A stretch of DNA of 64,000 nt, taken from contig CM070561.1 in NCBI GenBank assembly GCA_036346405.1, forward strand, positions 31,538,838-31,602,837, in the 5' to 3' direction. Source of the DNA: Phyllostachys edulis. Taxonomy: Eukaryota; Streptophyta; Magnoliopsida; Poales; Poaceae. The notes under the pieces are model-generated. The model was not told where the DNA came from. It was given only the letters and a program-made list of their open reading frames with translations, and made no database searches. The stretch's first letter is position 1, and every line of letters begins with the position of its first letter. This document shows positions 1-12,060 of this stretch, in pieces. The position numbers and the translations under genes are program-made.

Positions 1-149
1 AGTCTTGCCCTCACCGTAATCTTGCGCGGTTGGATCTGGTTGTCCCGACCCATGTGACGACTTGACGCCGTCCGAGAAGCGCTTTTGTCGAGTAGTACCT
101 CCTTGGTCCGGTCGGATGGTTTGGGCGCCATCTTTGGCTTCGAGTGCTT

Positions 150-660
150 GACCTGCATGGGAGACGGATTAACCTCTTTGGTCGGAAGTTCATCAACCAG
201 TGCAAAGGATTTCCGATCGCATATGTAAGCCATTTTCTGATCTCCTCGAATTGTGATGACTCCCTTTGGCCCCGACATTTTCAAACTTTGATAACCGTAA
301 TGCGTGGCTATCAAGAATTTTGCTAATGCCGGTCGAATCGAGGATTCCGCTGTATGCGGATTCAAGTTTACTACATCAAACGGGATCTTCTCTGCTCGAA
401 ATTGTCGTTTTCCAAACGCCACCGTAAGGAAACTTGTCCTATCGGTTTAGCGGTAGAACCCTAACTATGCCATGAAAAGCATATTTCATGTGTTTCACCT
501 TTGACATGGGGACTGCATTTCTTCTAAAGCTCCTACAAATAATATATTCAAGGAACTACCCCATCCACTAAGACCCGATTAACCCGACAATTATTAATAG
601 TTGGTTCAACGACGATGGGGAACCTACCCGTCGAGTCGATGGGATGGTGCGATGTCTTTC
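150..660 (-). pseudogene. retroviral-type aspartic protease (gypsy pol start), broken
   Basis: Conceptual translation of the minus strand around 660-545 gives a beta strand reading RFPIVVEPTINNCRVNRVLV followed by DG, then a one-base frameshift and SSLNI. That is the plant Tat-lineage protease active-site region, usually V-L-I-D-(G/S)-G-S-S-L-N-I. About 390-150 the same strand keeps ALAKFLIATHYGYQ and MSGPKGVITI, the conserved end of the protease region. The frameshift falls directly behind the active-site Asp. The rest of pol (RT, RNase H, integrase) would lie beyond position 1. Confidence 0.75.
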
Positions 661-879
661 TTTCAAGGAAATTACGGTGTCCGACCTCTTCGAAAGTGCT
701 TGATTACAGCTTGGAGATTCGACGAGGTTGACCTCCCGCCCATGGCCTTCAGATGACGCGTCTGACTCGATGAAGAAGATCCTCCAAAAATCATGTTGAT
801 CGTGTGTTGGGGATCCTGTACTCCATCTCCTCGCCGCCATCCTTGTCCTTTTGGAGCTCGCTTTCTCCATGTTCCTCAG

Positions 880-3050
880 ATTGCATAGAAATGGTCCTTA
901 CCCGCATAATAATCCTCCAGCTTTCTTCTACGGAGACACGACATGTGCGCAGATCATGCCCTCGTCACTTTGGTGAAGTGGACACCACTTCTTATTCGTC
1001 TGGAATCCTTCGGTCGGAACTTTTGTTTTGCTTCGACTAGCATAGTCCTTCTTGCCCTTCCTAATCTTGTCTGGAACGGCGAGGACTTCTTTGTCGTCGG
1101 GTCTGCGGTTCTTTTTCTTCTTGAGAGACTTCTTGTTCTTTTCTCCTGCTTGTCCGCATCGGCCGGGAATCTTGTCTTTCCGATCGATGGCTTCACACCA
1201 CTCGATTGCTTCACTAGCAAGGGCATATTTGTCCGCCATATCAAAAAGCTCAACGGTTGTTCTTGGAGGGTTCATTGCTATGTCCTCCGTGAAACCGCCG
1301 ATTCCTTAGACCTGCTTTAAAAGCCCTAATAACGAGAGGACTCTGCGACTTCGGTATAGAGTTACTGAACCCGGTGAACCTCTTGATATGTTGACGTAAA
1401 GTCTCATCGATCCTCGCCGGATTCTCGTGGAGATCGTCCTCCTTCCTGTATGCGGTCGACGCACTCGAAGTTGGCAATCAAGATCACAGAGTTGTTCCTA
1501 AGTATATATGGATCCGACCGTAAGTTTAACAACCACGACCGCGCACCCTTCAAGCACGGTGGGTAAATAGTTGGCCATTACATTCTCATCGCCACCAAAG
1601 AGTTTCGATAAGGTGGTATATATTTGGAGAAATTCCAATGGGTTTTGAGTTCCATTGAATTTGTCCAAGTTGGCTTGGCGGAACCGGCTAGGCTAACGCA
1701 CGCCTTGGAGCCCGCAGAGAAGGCTCGACAACCTGTGATTAATTCATGGCGCCTTCTCTCGAAGGTGCGGATTGTAATCGGCCGGAGACCGATCCCTAAG
1801 ATTAGAACGCCGAACTCCGGTAACGATCCGGTCATGGACATTGATATGATGTCCATGACCGCCCACTTGGTTCAAACGATGTCGAGATCGTTAGGTCCTA
1901 GTGGTGGTGGTTCTTCTCGACGCAGCTGGGGAGTACCTCTTGAAATAGCCTTCTCCTCGTGACTCCTTGGTCGGAATCGCCGAGGAGGTCTTGGTATCGA
2001 TCGCTCTCGGTATGACCGTCTTTGCCCCTACCGAGGGAGGAGCGTTGGGACGAAGTCTTAGTCCGACTTCCTCAACCCCTCTCGTTTCTCGACGCCTGCT
2101 CGCTGCATGGTCTGTTGGAGAATTTCGATACCGACCTACGAGTTGTACAAAATTAGGCGTTCGCTAGAGCAGATCGAAATTATTTAACATGTTTTGAATA
2201 CGCCGCAAGTTTTAGATATTCTATCGGTCTCGTGGTTCATACTTGTCGAGGTGTACCGCCGTCAACCTTCCCCGACCTTCGGATTTGTTCGGTCCCGCTA
2301 CCACTCTGGGTGGGCGGTACAAAGTAGTTAACCGATTGACGCCGATTAGTTCCGCTGCCTCCGGTTGGTGCTTGACGGCCCGGATCATCTCTAACAACAC
2401 GTGATGGCGTGGTAGAGAGTGTAGGACCATGCATGGCATCTTGATCTTCATCTCCGATCGCTTGACCTCGTGCTTCCAAAGATTGATCTTCCGATGAGCT
2501 TCCATCATAACTAATGGAGAGCTTATCGCTTCGCTGTAATCTTCCACGATGGAGATCGGTCGGAGATGAGCACTTCTCGAGGTCTTCACCGATCCGACGA
2601 ACCGCCGATCGATGTCGAGTGTGATCATCCCCACATGGCTCTACGCACCGTGGAGGTTTCATCGACACCGCTATCAGTGACGGTTGACTCTGAATTGCCG
2701 GTCGAATGAGAGTATCTTTCAACCATGATTTCATCAATGGTATAGAGTTTTCCGGTGATGGAGCTGAAATTTCTTCACTGCTTTCACGGCCGAGAAGACC
2801 GGCTTGAAGAGATCCTCCGCATTCCGAATCGGTCGGAACGGCGGTTCTCCGGTTGCGCCAACCGTAGTGGCGGCGCATCTTCATCCATCCGACGACTCGC
2901 TAACGCCGGCGACGCGGCGAGCCGGCGAGGAGGATGACTCGCCATTTTCTTCCATGGCGGATACATCCTTCCATGTCGAGGTTGGCGAGTCCGCCAAATC
3001 GAACCAGCTTCCTCATCCCAAACGCCGCATAGTCGCATGAGCGATTGCAG
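880..3050 (-). pseudogene. gag of Tat-lineage gypsy element, multiply frameshifted
   Basis: Gag landmarks appear in different minus-strand frames. About 1690-1510 reads QNPLEFLQIYTTLSKLFGGD, ENVMANYLPTVLEG and SWLLNLRSDP, the classic core of this gag family. About 1420-1320 reads LRQHIKRFTGFSNSIPKSQS and VIRAFKAGLRNRRF. About 1275-1200 reads NPPRTTVELFDMADKYALAS. A basic Lys/Arg-rich tail and a WCPLH motif at about 990 follow, where the family has a C-x-x-H knuckle-like element. The N-terminal part (2900-1860) is low in recognisable motifs and split between frames. Gag forms the particle that packages element RNA; this copy cannot make an intact one. Confidence 0.8.
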
Positions 3051-3111
3051 AGTTTTGGGCGAGGATTTTCTTGAGCGAAAAAGAAAATTTCTTCAGAAAC
3101 TTACGCCTTCT

Positions 3112-3129
3112 TCCCCACGGACGGCGCCA
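3112..3129 (-). other. primer binding site of the gypsy element
   Basis: The minus strand reads TGGCGCCGTCCGTGGGGA two bases inside the LTR end. The same TGGCGCCGTCCGT core follows the LTR at 17047, so both are tRNA-primer binding sites of related gypsy elements. I cannot name the tRNA with certainty. Confidence 0.75.
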
Positions 3130-3131
3130 TC

Positions 3132-3846
3132 GGCCGATTTATCGAATCGCCGATCTTACGAAAATAAACGAGAAAAATGACGTGGAATATCCCGGAATGG
3201 AATGGGGGTCGCTTTTATTGATATGAACTGGATTTACAAGATGTGGCTAAGTACTACCCTCAATTACATCGAATGGAGGAATGTTAACCGCAATCGACTT
3301 AGAATATGAGTCTAAGGCCGATTATCTAGCTTCTAATTCCACCGCTTAGGCTTCAGGCATATCTTTGCCTTGGCCTTGTTTTGTGTGTCGCCTATCGCCT
3401 CCTTCTTCCTTCCTTGTTCTCTCGTGCTTCACCTTTAAATAACTTCCAAGAGATGGCAAGCATTCTGGAGAAGACGCCCTCGTGAAGCGCTACGATCGGT
3501 TTGAGCGGTAGAGAAGTTAGCAATGTGCTAACTTCCTTGCGGTTGCTTGTGAAAAGCTTAACCGTAGGGTGGTTAATAGTCGTTGTCTCAGTGGTTGTAC
3601 CATCGCATGGTTTGGAACGATAACACGTGTTCCATTCATCATACGATAAGAAATACCATTCAAGAATTTTACGAGCGGTTATCCGGTCGATTAGGCACAA
3701 AGCATCATCCCAGGCAGTGGTACCCATTAAGTAACCTCTCAATACTAACGACTGTGGAGGTCGTTAGTCTTAGGGGTTACGACCATGAAGACGATGGTCT
3801 TTTACTATGCATTTAAAATAATACATAGAGGTTTTAATCCTCGCTA
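3132..3846 (-). repeat. 5' LTR of the gypsy element (family shared with 61434-62131)
   Basis: About 715 bp. It aligns by eye along its whole length with 61434-62131. Shared blocks include CGCCGATCTTACGAAA at the low end, TATTGATATGAACTGGATTT, CTTAAATAACTTCC, the run around CACGTGTTCCATTCATCA, TTAGGGGTTACGACCATGAA and CATAGAGGTTTTAAT at the high end. The minus-strand 5' terminus is TAGCGAGG here against TGACGAG in the other copy, so the terminal TG has mutated. The low boundary is placed two bases outside the PBS. Confidence 0.8.
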
Positions 3847-3989
3847 CCACGCTGTTAACTTTGAGGAGCGTAAGAAAGATTGAAAGCTAAGACACCCTAC
3901 CGATTCTCGCCAGCCGAGAAACTTCAATCGGAGATTCAAGAGTTCAAGTGGGCAACCGAGGAACACAAGGTTAGGGTTGAGTATGAGAT

Positions 3990-6210
3990 GGAATGAATCC
4001 TTTCGGTAACATGAGCCGACATAGCACCGCCCGTGAATCTATGTGTGTATAACCTTCCTCCTTGGCCGTATGAAGCAAGAGTATATTTTGATGTCACTAC
4101 TTATCTAAGGGCCAAGCAACACAGGGAACGATATTGATGTGTACCTATATAGCACCATTGCTGAAAGATCTTGTGACACTATAGAATGAAGGGGTACAAG
4201 TATGGGATGCGTACAAACAAGAGAACTTCACTTTACGCGCTATGTTGTTCTGCACTATCAATGATTTTCCTGCCCTTGGTAACCTGTCACGGTTTAGTAC
4301 AAAAGAAGCCAAAGCCTGTCCGCACTGCTTAGATAGTACCGAGAGTGTATGGTTGAACAATTCGCGCAAAACTGTGTATATGCGTCATTGTGGGTTCCTT
4401 CCCAAGATTCGCCCATACCGCAAGATGAAGAAACAATTCGACGGAAATAAAGAGGACGGTTCAGTTCCAAGGGCCTTTAGAGGGAAAGAGGTTTATGGTA
4501 TGGTTAAAGATATCAATGTTGTGTTTGGGAAAGAACGTAAATTAAGGACCCGTCAAAAGAACATTTGGAAGAAGCGGTCAATTTTTTGGGACTTGCCTTA
4601 TTGGGAGCACTTAGAAGTTCGCCACTGCATCGACGTCATGCATGTGGAGAAGAATGTATGTGATAGCTTGATTGGTCTCTTACTGAACATTAGTGGCAAA
4701 ATAAAAGATTGTGTTAACACACGGCGTGACTTGGTTGATATGAACACAAGGACCAAGTTAGCACCGAAAGAGACCAATAAAGGATGAATGTACATTTCCC
4801 CAGCTTGCTACACTTTATCCAAAGCCGAGAGAAATGAACTATGCCAGAGCTTGCATGGTGTGAAAGTTCCGTCCGGTTACTCCGCCAGTATTAAGAAACT
4901 TGTTTCTACGGAAGATTTCAAATTAATTGGTATGAAGTCTCATGATTATCATGTGCTGATAACACAAATGCTTCCTATTGCAATTAGAAGTATCTTGCCG
5001 AACAAGGTCCGAGTGACAATCTTCTGGCTATGTTACTTCTTTAACTCAATTGCTCATAAGGTCATCGATCGCGAAGGACTAGATGCTCTGTAGGCCGAGT
5101 TGGTGATGACTCTATGCCATCTTGAGTTGTATTTTCCTCCATTTCGATATTATGGTCCATCTCATTGTTCACCTTGTGAAAAAGATAAAGATATACGGCC
5201 CTGTGTTCCTACTTCATATGTACCCGTTCGAGAGGTACATGGAAATTCTCAAGTTCTACGACGGAATCGATCTCGACCGAGGGCAAGATCATCGAAGGTT
5301 ATGCAACCAAGAGGTCATTGAGTTCTGCGTCGACTACATGGCTCAGTGGAACCGATAGGTGTGCCTCTATCTCGTCATGAGATGAAATTGAGGGTATCGA
5401 GACCATCGGAAGGAAAGCAATCACTTCCGATCTAGATACGCACGCACAAGCCCATTTCACGCCTTGCAACACATGACCCAAGTGTCCCCTGCACATCGAC
5501 GAAAGCACAAAGACATGGTACACCAATGTAATCCGCACTGCCGGAGGTTTGGATCATGAGAGAGCACAAACCGCGGTTCAATGAATGGTTAAAGGTGCGA
5601 TTCATCGAGGTCATCAAGTGATGATACGCTATGGTTGGCAAAAGGCCAAAATTTACAATTGTGACATGGCAAGGATATTTACATAAATGAGTACACATTT
5701 TATACGGTAGCTCGTAATAGGAAGAGCACAGTCCAAAACAGCAGTGTCCGCATAGATGCGTTTCATGAGTAGTTCAATACTGCTAGGGCACGTAGGTTGA
5801 ACTCCTATTATGGGTTCATAGAGGAGATTTGGGTGCTCGACTACGTACTTTTCAAGATCCCCCTGTTTCGATGCCATTGGGTTAAACTTTCGTAAGGCGT
5901 AAAGGTTGACAAGTACGACGTCACTACTTTGGACCTCAAACGTGTTGGATACAAGGACGAACCATTCATACTCGCTAAGCGAGTTGTTCAAGTTTTTCAT
6001 GCAACGAACCCGGCAAATAAGAACCGCCACGTAGTTCTTCATGGAAAAAAGAAGGATTGTCGGAGTTGAGAATGTCGTGGATGAGGAAGAGTACAATCAA
6101 TTTAACGAGTTGCCTCCTTTCGGAGACGGCATCAGGCTCGAGGAAGAACCCAGTGAGGAAGCTAGCTATATGCGCGTTGATCATCATGAAGGACTATATT
6201 TTAATTAGGA
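3990..6210 (+). pseudogene. CACTA transposase (TNP2-like, Transposase_21), decayed
   Basis: This would be the DDE-type transposase that cuts CACTA element ends in the nucleus. Recognisable stretches in order: PFGNM and NLPPWP (about 4000-4065); INDFPALGNLS, ACPHCLDS, RKMKKQFDGN and LRTRQKNIWKK-SIFWDLPYW, with VRHCIDVMHVEKNVCDSLIG (4242-4787), the hallmark of the family; then LHGVKVPSGYS (4788-5093). A DUF4218-like part follows with FDIMVHLIVHLVKKIKIYGP and MYPFERYMEILK (5122-5358). The C-terminal DUF4216-like part is at about 5690-6200: NEYTFYTVARNRKSTVQNS, YYGFIEEIW and VDKYDVTTLDL. It is split by at least five frame changes and stops. No stretch is long enough to be functional. Confidence 0.88.
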
Positions 6211-6229
6211 ATTTATTCCATAACATGAG

Positions 6230-6560
6230 ACATGTCAATGTGGACTTGCCATGTGTTATGGACTTGTAATCTCTTATTTTGATGTCAATGTGGAATTTTC
6301 ATGTATTATGGACTTGTAATCTCTTATTTTGATGTAATGTGGAATATCAAAATTGGTTTCACTTGATTTTGAGTTGAGTTGAATTATATATGAATTTTTG
6401 AAGTCAAATGAATTATGGAACCAGGTTCATTTGCTCTATCACATAGTAGCATATTTGAAGTCAAATGAATTATGGAACCAGGTTCATGTGCTATCACATA
6501 GTAGCATATTTGAAGTCAAATGAATTATGGAACCAGGTTCATGTTCTTTATCACATAGTA
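6230..6560 (+). repeat. short direct repeats downstream of the CACTA transposase
   Basis: A unit containing ATGGACTTGTAATCTCTTAT occurs twice (about 6258 and 6308). A roughly 55-bp unit with TCAAATGAATTATGGAACCA and ATCACATAGTAGCATAT occurs three times in tandem between about 6400 and 6565. AT-rich and non-coding; likely 3' untranslated or regulatory sequence of the transposase gene. Confidence 0.75.
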
Positions 6561-6642
6561 GCATATCACAGATGGTTCTATTATGGAATCGTCTGTGATT
6601 GTGTATCACAGACGGTTCCATAATAGAACCGTCTGTGATAGC
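6561..6642 (+). repeat. paired palindromes of the CACTA subterminal motif
   Basis: Two near-palindromes lie side by side, each with arms ATCACAGACGGTTC and GAACCGTCTGTGAT around a short AT centre. The same motif marks both ends of the CACTA derivatives at 25321 and 35776 and the 3' end at 12418. It probably binds the element-encoded protein. Its internal position, between the two genes, is unusual. Confidence 0.8.
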
Positions 6643-6649
6643 CCTTTAT

Positions 6650-8811
6650 TAAGTAGGATACCGCTAGGGTTTGTGCCCTTACTTGACACTTACCCTCCCC
6701 AGCGCCTTACTCCTCACTCGCCCGTTTGCCTCCTCGCCCGAGCGCACCAGACCTTGACGCTGCCGTCGCCCGATGCCTCCTCCTCGACGGCTGCCCCCGA
6801 CATCGATGATGCTTAGCCGCCATCATCGGCTCCCTCCTTCCTACCAGCGCCACCCCCGACAGCCTGCTTCCTCTTCCTCCCCTAGCGTCGTCGCCCTCAT
6901 ACCCCCCCTGCCGGCCTCCCTCGGCCAACCCAGCCGCCTCTCCCTTCTACCACCACCACCACCACTCTGGTAAGCTCCCTCGTCCCGCTGTGATGATTTG
7001 TTGATGTATAGGCATATATGTAGTTACATGGATCTTTGCTTGAATGAATGAATGAATGAGTGCTAGTGTGGTAATGCAGTTAATTACATGGATCTTTGCT
7101 TGAATGAATGTTAATGCGGTAGTAGGTTAGATATTTGCTTGAATAAACAAAAGAATGTTAATGCTAGTGTGGTAAGGGCAACAATTTGTGTTGTAGGTTA
7201 GAGCTTATCTCAAGGCGCCTAGTCTGTTAAGGCAATATATTCTTTTTGCTTGAAATACAACCTTCATAAACTATCTGCGATGTTTGATGGAGAAACCAAG
7301 TTTCAAAATTGCTTCCATTCACCCAGTGGATTGGCCTTTGGTTTTGCATTCTAAAATTTGCTCTCATTGATGCCTTGTCAATTTGTCACAAGTATGGTCT
7401 ATATTAACATGTTTTGACCAGGAGTGGGGTGCACATTGCTTGGAGTGCAGTGCTTGTCCAATTCAATTTGTTGTGAATGTATTGTCTATATTGAAGACTT
7501 CCTTGAGTTGTACGTACTATATATGCTTCTATTTATTGTGAATGTATTGTCTATTGATGTGAATGTATCGTTTGATACTATTTGAGTAATAGATACTGTC
7601 GTAGCTAAAAGACTAGACAGTGGGTACGGAGGGTACTCCATACCCTTTGTCTTGGGAGAAGGACCAAAGGGAGGAGCCAAAGACATGTATGTATTGCTTA
7701 TGTGTGAAATGAGGATCCCCCTTCTTACATGCCCATGGGGCTTTACTTATAGGGGGCAAGAAGAGACATTTACCTTCTTGCCCCCATAGGTGAGAGAGAG
7801 AGAGAGAGAGAGAGGGTAATTTAGGTACATTTTCCTAAATACATTATACCGACTAGGTTTACATATGTACAGCATCCACGACGGTACACCAGTATTCCCA
7901 ACGATCCTAGGGTGTGGGGCACTCCTTGGTGCCCTGCTACGACAGATACTCTGCTTGAATAGTCAGCAGTGTTAATTATATATAGCACTTCTATTTGTTT
8001 ATACAGTTAATTGGTTGGGTAACTTCTATATGTTTCCAAGGGAAATTATCTTCGAAAATACCTAGTGAATATCAACTTGCAATCCTTTTTATTTAAACTG
8101 TCAAGTTAGGATTTAAATTGCCTTAACATTGACTGGGCATTTGTTATTCACAATAAGACTTTTTAAGTTTCAACCTGAAGTAGTACTTAGTAAACACTAG
8201 TGCTGCAAGATGTGTACCTTTTCAGTTTTCAATTTTCTTTACTACGTATTCAAGTTCAATGGGTAACTCCTATTTGTTTATATAGTTAATTTGTTTACAA
8301 GAAAATTTTAGTTAATTGGTTGGGTAACTTCTATTTTTTTGTATAAAATATGTTTCCAAGGGAAATTATCTTCGAAAATACCTAGTGGATATCAACTTGC
8401 AATCCATTTTTTTAAACTCTCAAAATTCTTAGCGTTTTGAATTATTGGCATTATATGTAGGTTATTTTACTACCCTTATGGAATTTTTAAGACGTATCCG
8501 TATTATGTGCAAATTCTTCAATATTAATGGCATTTGTGCCTCAGTCATGTGTTTCGTGCATAATTTTTGTTATTAAGTCCTAATCATACTCCTTACGTAT
8601 ATTTTTGGGTAAGTGTACAATTAGTGTTTTTATCTATTCTATTGATTGTGTGCCCAGTATCCCATGAGTGCCTTTCTACTTTTCAAATTTCTTTACTACG
8701 TATTCTATATTTAAGTTCAATGGGTAACTTCTATTTGTTTATATAATTAATTTGTTTACAAGGCAATTTTAGTTCATTGCGTATAACTTATATAGATAGC
8801 AAGTAAGCGAG
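6650..8811 (+). other. CACTA inter-genic leader and intron-like region
   Basis: The stretch 6650-6970 is C-rich with many Pro/Ser codons and ends at a good splice donor (CTCTGGTAAGC at about 6966). I read it as an untranslated or first exon of the second CACTA gene. 6975-8800 is AT-rich, with a (GA)12 run at about 7792-7815 and internal duplications. A block with CCAAGGGAAATTATCTTCGA recurs at about 8036 and 8355. A block with TTCTTTACTACGTATTC recurs at about 8235 and 8690. A block with TTACATGGATCTTTGCTTGA recurs at about 7024 and 7083. No gene is recognisable inside. Confidence 0.5.
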
Positions 8812-10580
8812 ATGGTAGAGGCAACGTCTTCGTTGCCACCATCAACGTCGCCGAATGCATCTGGATCTCCGAGCAAAGTGGTACGCAAGCAAGATGGCAG
8901 AGGAATATCGAAATTGCCTACGGGCCGATTGACTATCACGGAGGTCAGTGATGTTGGGATCCCTCTGAGTCCCAAGAAAGCAGCAGCGAGATTCCAGACT
9001 ATCTGTGGGATACTTGGAAGGGAACAGGTCCCCATCACCACACCAAGCTGGAAGTCTCCGACGGATGTAGAGAGAGACCAGCTGTGGACTGAAATTTCAG
9101 GCTCGTTCACTATCTCAGAAGTAGACCAGGCACGCGTGCAACGAGAGGCGTTGCTCGTGATGGAACACGCATGGAGGACCTTCAAGAGCATGCTTTTCAC
9201 GAAGTACGTGAACACGGGTCAGACGCCCTTCACGAAGTATCAATTCTTGTCGCGGGATATATGGGATGCCTTTGTGCGGATGAAGACGACGGCCGAATTT
9301 AAGGAGCAAAGTGCGGCACACCAAGCTCTCCATGCACAAAACACTCACCCCCACAAACTCGGCACCGCTGGGTACGTGGGTAAAACCACGGAATGGGCGG
9401 CGGAGGATCAGAACGCAACCCGGCCATTTGCTGATATCGAAGACGAGTGCGCCCGAACCTGGTTAAGAGCGAAGGCATCACCATGTCTTTGGGAGGCATC
9501 TCTTTCACAAACCCGGCAGACGAGGCAGTGTACCAACGTTTGGTAAATATGTCGAACTACGTAGTTGTTAATAAGTCCATAACTTCATAGTGTCTATAAT
9601 AACATCATAACCTCTCGCAGCAAGCATTGACTTCCACACGTTCCCAAGGTTCCTTCGAAGCAGACAGGAGAAGGATCTTCTACGACCTTGGGAAATAAGG
9701 AGCATCCAGGTCGCACGCGAGGCGTTGGGGTTTACATACGTTGGAGGGATGGATTCTCGACACGACTCCGAACACGTATAGGAGTAGGAAGAGATCCAAG
9801 GCGAGCACGCGCCCGGTTGGAACAGGTGCTTCCTGCAAAATTTCAAAGACAAGATAACAAGATTGCAGGATCAAATGAATCAACTCCTCAACCATCCCAA
9901 AGTGGTCCCTTGTTATTTTGGGAGTCACCCTCCTCAACATCGAGTAGCGTCGCGTCTATGCCAAATTCTGAACATGACGACGTCCAATTACCTATCGACG
10001 ACATCAAGGTAATGTACATCTCTAGAATACTCCGAAGATAGACCTATAAGACACCTTAGCTAATTGCGTATCGTTTTTGTAAGAGCCGATGCCCTGCAAG
10101 CTCCAAGTGAGGATGGCTGGGTCCATTTCTATTGAGGTTGGGCGGGGGATGGTGTATCCATACCAGAAAGGATAAAGGCAAGAAGGTGCCCAACATGAGG
10201 GCTACGCCAGGGTCCAGGTGGACATGGTACATGACAATTTCATGGCCGTCCCATTGGAGATTCGCCCAAACAAAGACTTCAAAACACTAGAGGATGCCAT
10301 GTACACTTTTATCCAGTGGCCCAAGAAGGACATCGCCCTGTATCCTGCAGTGCCGCGATCTCGACATGACCATGCCTCTCCAACAGGACTCTCGATGACT
10401 CTACCTCAACCTTCGCTTCAGAAGGCCACCTCATCGGTTCCCATGGAGAAGACGCCGAAGGAACAAGAAAACCGTGCCGCCGTATCGGTTCCCGAGTCGT
10501 CTCACAGGAAGACGTGTAGCGGGCCAGTCGTTAAGGCTAAATCAAAATTGAAGAACATTAAGGCGCCTCCCAAGCCCTGA
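8812..10580 (+). pseudogene. second CACTA gene, Transposase_24-like part
   Basis: The first 244-codon open stretch (8812-9546) contains PLSPKKAAARFQTICGILGR, then a helix-rich core with KYVNTGQTPFTKYQFLSRDI and ALHAQNTHPHKLGTAGYVGK. That is the signature of the plant En/Spm Transposase_24 (PF03004-like) protein, thought to bind subterminal repeats. Near 9460 the frame shifts; another frame continues with MSLGGISFTNPADEAVYQRL to a splice donor (TTTGGTAAATA). Further fragments HPGRTRGVG (9700s) and AVPLEIRPNKDFKTLEDAMY (10218-10580) follow. Broken by frameshifts; intron boundaries are only partly clear. It is 2.6 kb downstream of the transposase and in the same direction. Confidence 0.75.
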
Positions 10581-10601
10581 AAATACTCCATCAGAAGTCC
10601 A

Positions 10602-11845
10602 TTGGCCCCCAACATAGTATTAGCCCGTGCTGGAGTAGGTTGTCAGGCTTTGCATGTCTGGTACATGCGGAAGACCAAAGAGAAGGGGTGTGATACTGGA
10701 ATCACCGTCAGATATACGAAAAAACATTTCTTCCACAAGCCGGGCCACTTCGTCGTGGACTTCAATGACTTATTAAACCTATTCAACCTCAATACCCTCG
10801 ACGCCTCGCTTCTACAATGCTGGACACTGTAAGTGTGTACAATCAAGTTCTACGTTCACGTAATACCGATAAATATCACAACTCATTGCTTATGTATAGA
10901 TACATGATGAAAAATACCCGGGATGACGAGAACCGGTGGGTTTCCTCAACCCACACATGGTCTCTGAACAAACCATCAACCAAGACGCATCCTACGTCGA
11001 GAAATACATAACGACGAGTTTGCTTGCTCAGGATGACAAGGACTACATACTGGTGCCCTACAACCAGAAGTAAGTGCTTCACTACTTGCAATACAAATTT
11101 TGTTTGTACTTTATATGCAGCACGAACTTAGGTTTAATGACTATAGCGACATACATGAGTAGGTACCACCAAATCCTTTTAGTCATTATACCAAATAGGA
11201 ACAAGGTAATATACCATGATTCCTTACTCAACAAAACCCACGACTTTACCCTTGTGAAAGGAATACTCGACAGGTATGCTCATGTCCTCCATACATAACT
11301 CTATTGTAGTCTTCCTTCGTTTGAAATGGCCGAGGATAACTTTTTGGAATCATGTAGGTCGTTCATCGCCTATGTTGCCGAGGGAGGGGCATACAATGGA
11401 TCGAGCGCCACACTGCAACATAGAACGTGATTTCTGGTACACGCTACAACACAATAATCATGTATCATACTTCGTAATAATGCATCTCGAACTGACTATA
11501 CCTATATATGTAATTCTATTTTTGTAGTGCCGCCAGTAAAAACAAGATCACCTATGTGCATTCTACGTTTGCCATCATATGCAGCAAATCATGAGTGCTA
11601 AGCTGAAGGATCCCGATGTTTGTCAATCTCGCAATAATTATTTCCTAATTATAAATTTAAATATATATGCTTACTACTTTACTCACGCTAGCTTATGTGG
11701 TTTGAACATAGATTTAGATGCACTCGTTGAGAGAGAGATCTCAGAGGTTCGAGAGAAGCTTTGCGGCTTCATCAAGACGGAGATCGTTAACGCCGACGGA
11801 GAGTTTCACTCCGTCGACACTTCTGAACCACCTTCAAACAATTGA
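10602..11845 (+). pseudogene. Ulp1-like (C48) peptidase part of the second CACTA gene
   Basis: Segments in several frames match the SUMO-protease-like domain fused to CACTA proteins in grasses. LNPHMVSEQTINQDASYVEK and DDKDYILVPYNQK (about 10930-11070) precede a splice donor. HQILLVIIPNRNKVIYHDSL (about 11167-11226) holds the candidate catalytic His and Asp, with Gln where the family usually has Trp after His. REISEVREKLCGFIKTEI with NADGEFHSVD (11729-11818) forms the C-terminal tail, ending at a TGA at 11843-11845. The catalytic Cys region around 11540-11600 is not clear. Interrupted by introns and at least one frameshift, so I call it a pseudogene. Confidence 0.65.
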
Positions 11846-12060
11846 TTCAATTGTAATTCACTTTGAGTAATTGTAACTCTAGCGACAATACTTGAACATA
11901 TTCTTTTGTAATTGATTTTGAGTTGTAAATGATCACTTTGAGTTGTCAACACTTGATTCATCTGTGATGTATTGTTTTCTGCTTGCTTGTTTTTAGAGGA
12001 CATGGCTAGCAATTCCTAAGACTAGCCAAAATCAAAAAAATTTAGTTAGGTACAAAGAAC

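Larger units (their letters stand above)
1..3846 (-). mobile_element. Ty3/gypsy retrotransposon, Tat (RIRE2-like) lineage, 5' part
   Basis: The minus strand reads, from high to low coordinate, LTR (3846-3132), primer binding site, gag and the start of pol (protease), then leaves the window. The order LTR-PBS-gag-protease fixes the orientation and makes this the 5' end. The gag and protease reading frames are broken many times, so the copy cannot be autonomous. It abuts CACTA transposase sequence at 3847, so it probably inserted into that CACTA element, whose missing 5' end should lie beyond the other end of this element. The LTR is related to the one at 61434-62131. Lineage is inferred from gag and protease style and from the partner element at 61434 with its antisense PF04195 gene. 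Confidence 0.85.

Noticed and set aside
7486..7686. 66-codon minus ORF inside the CACTA element
   Set aside because: No domain, no partner gene, AT-rich intron-like surroundings.
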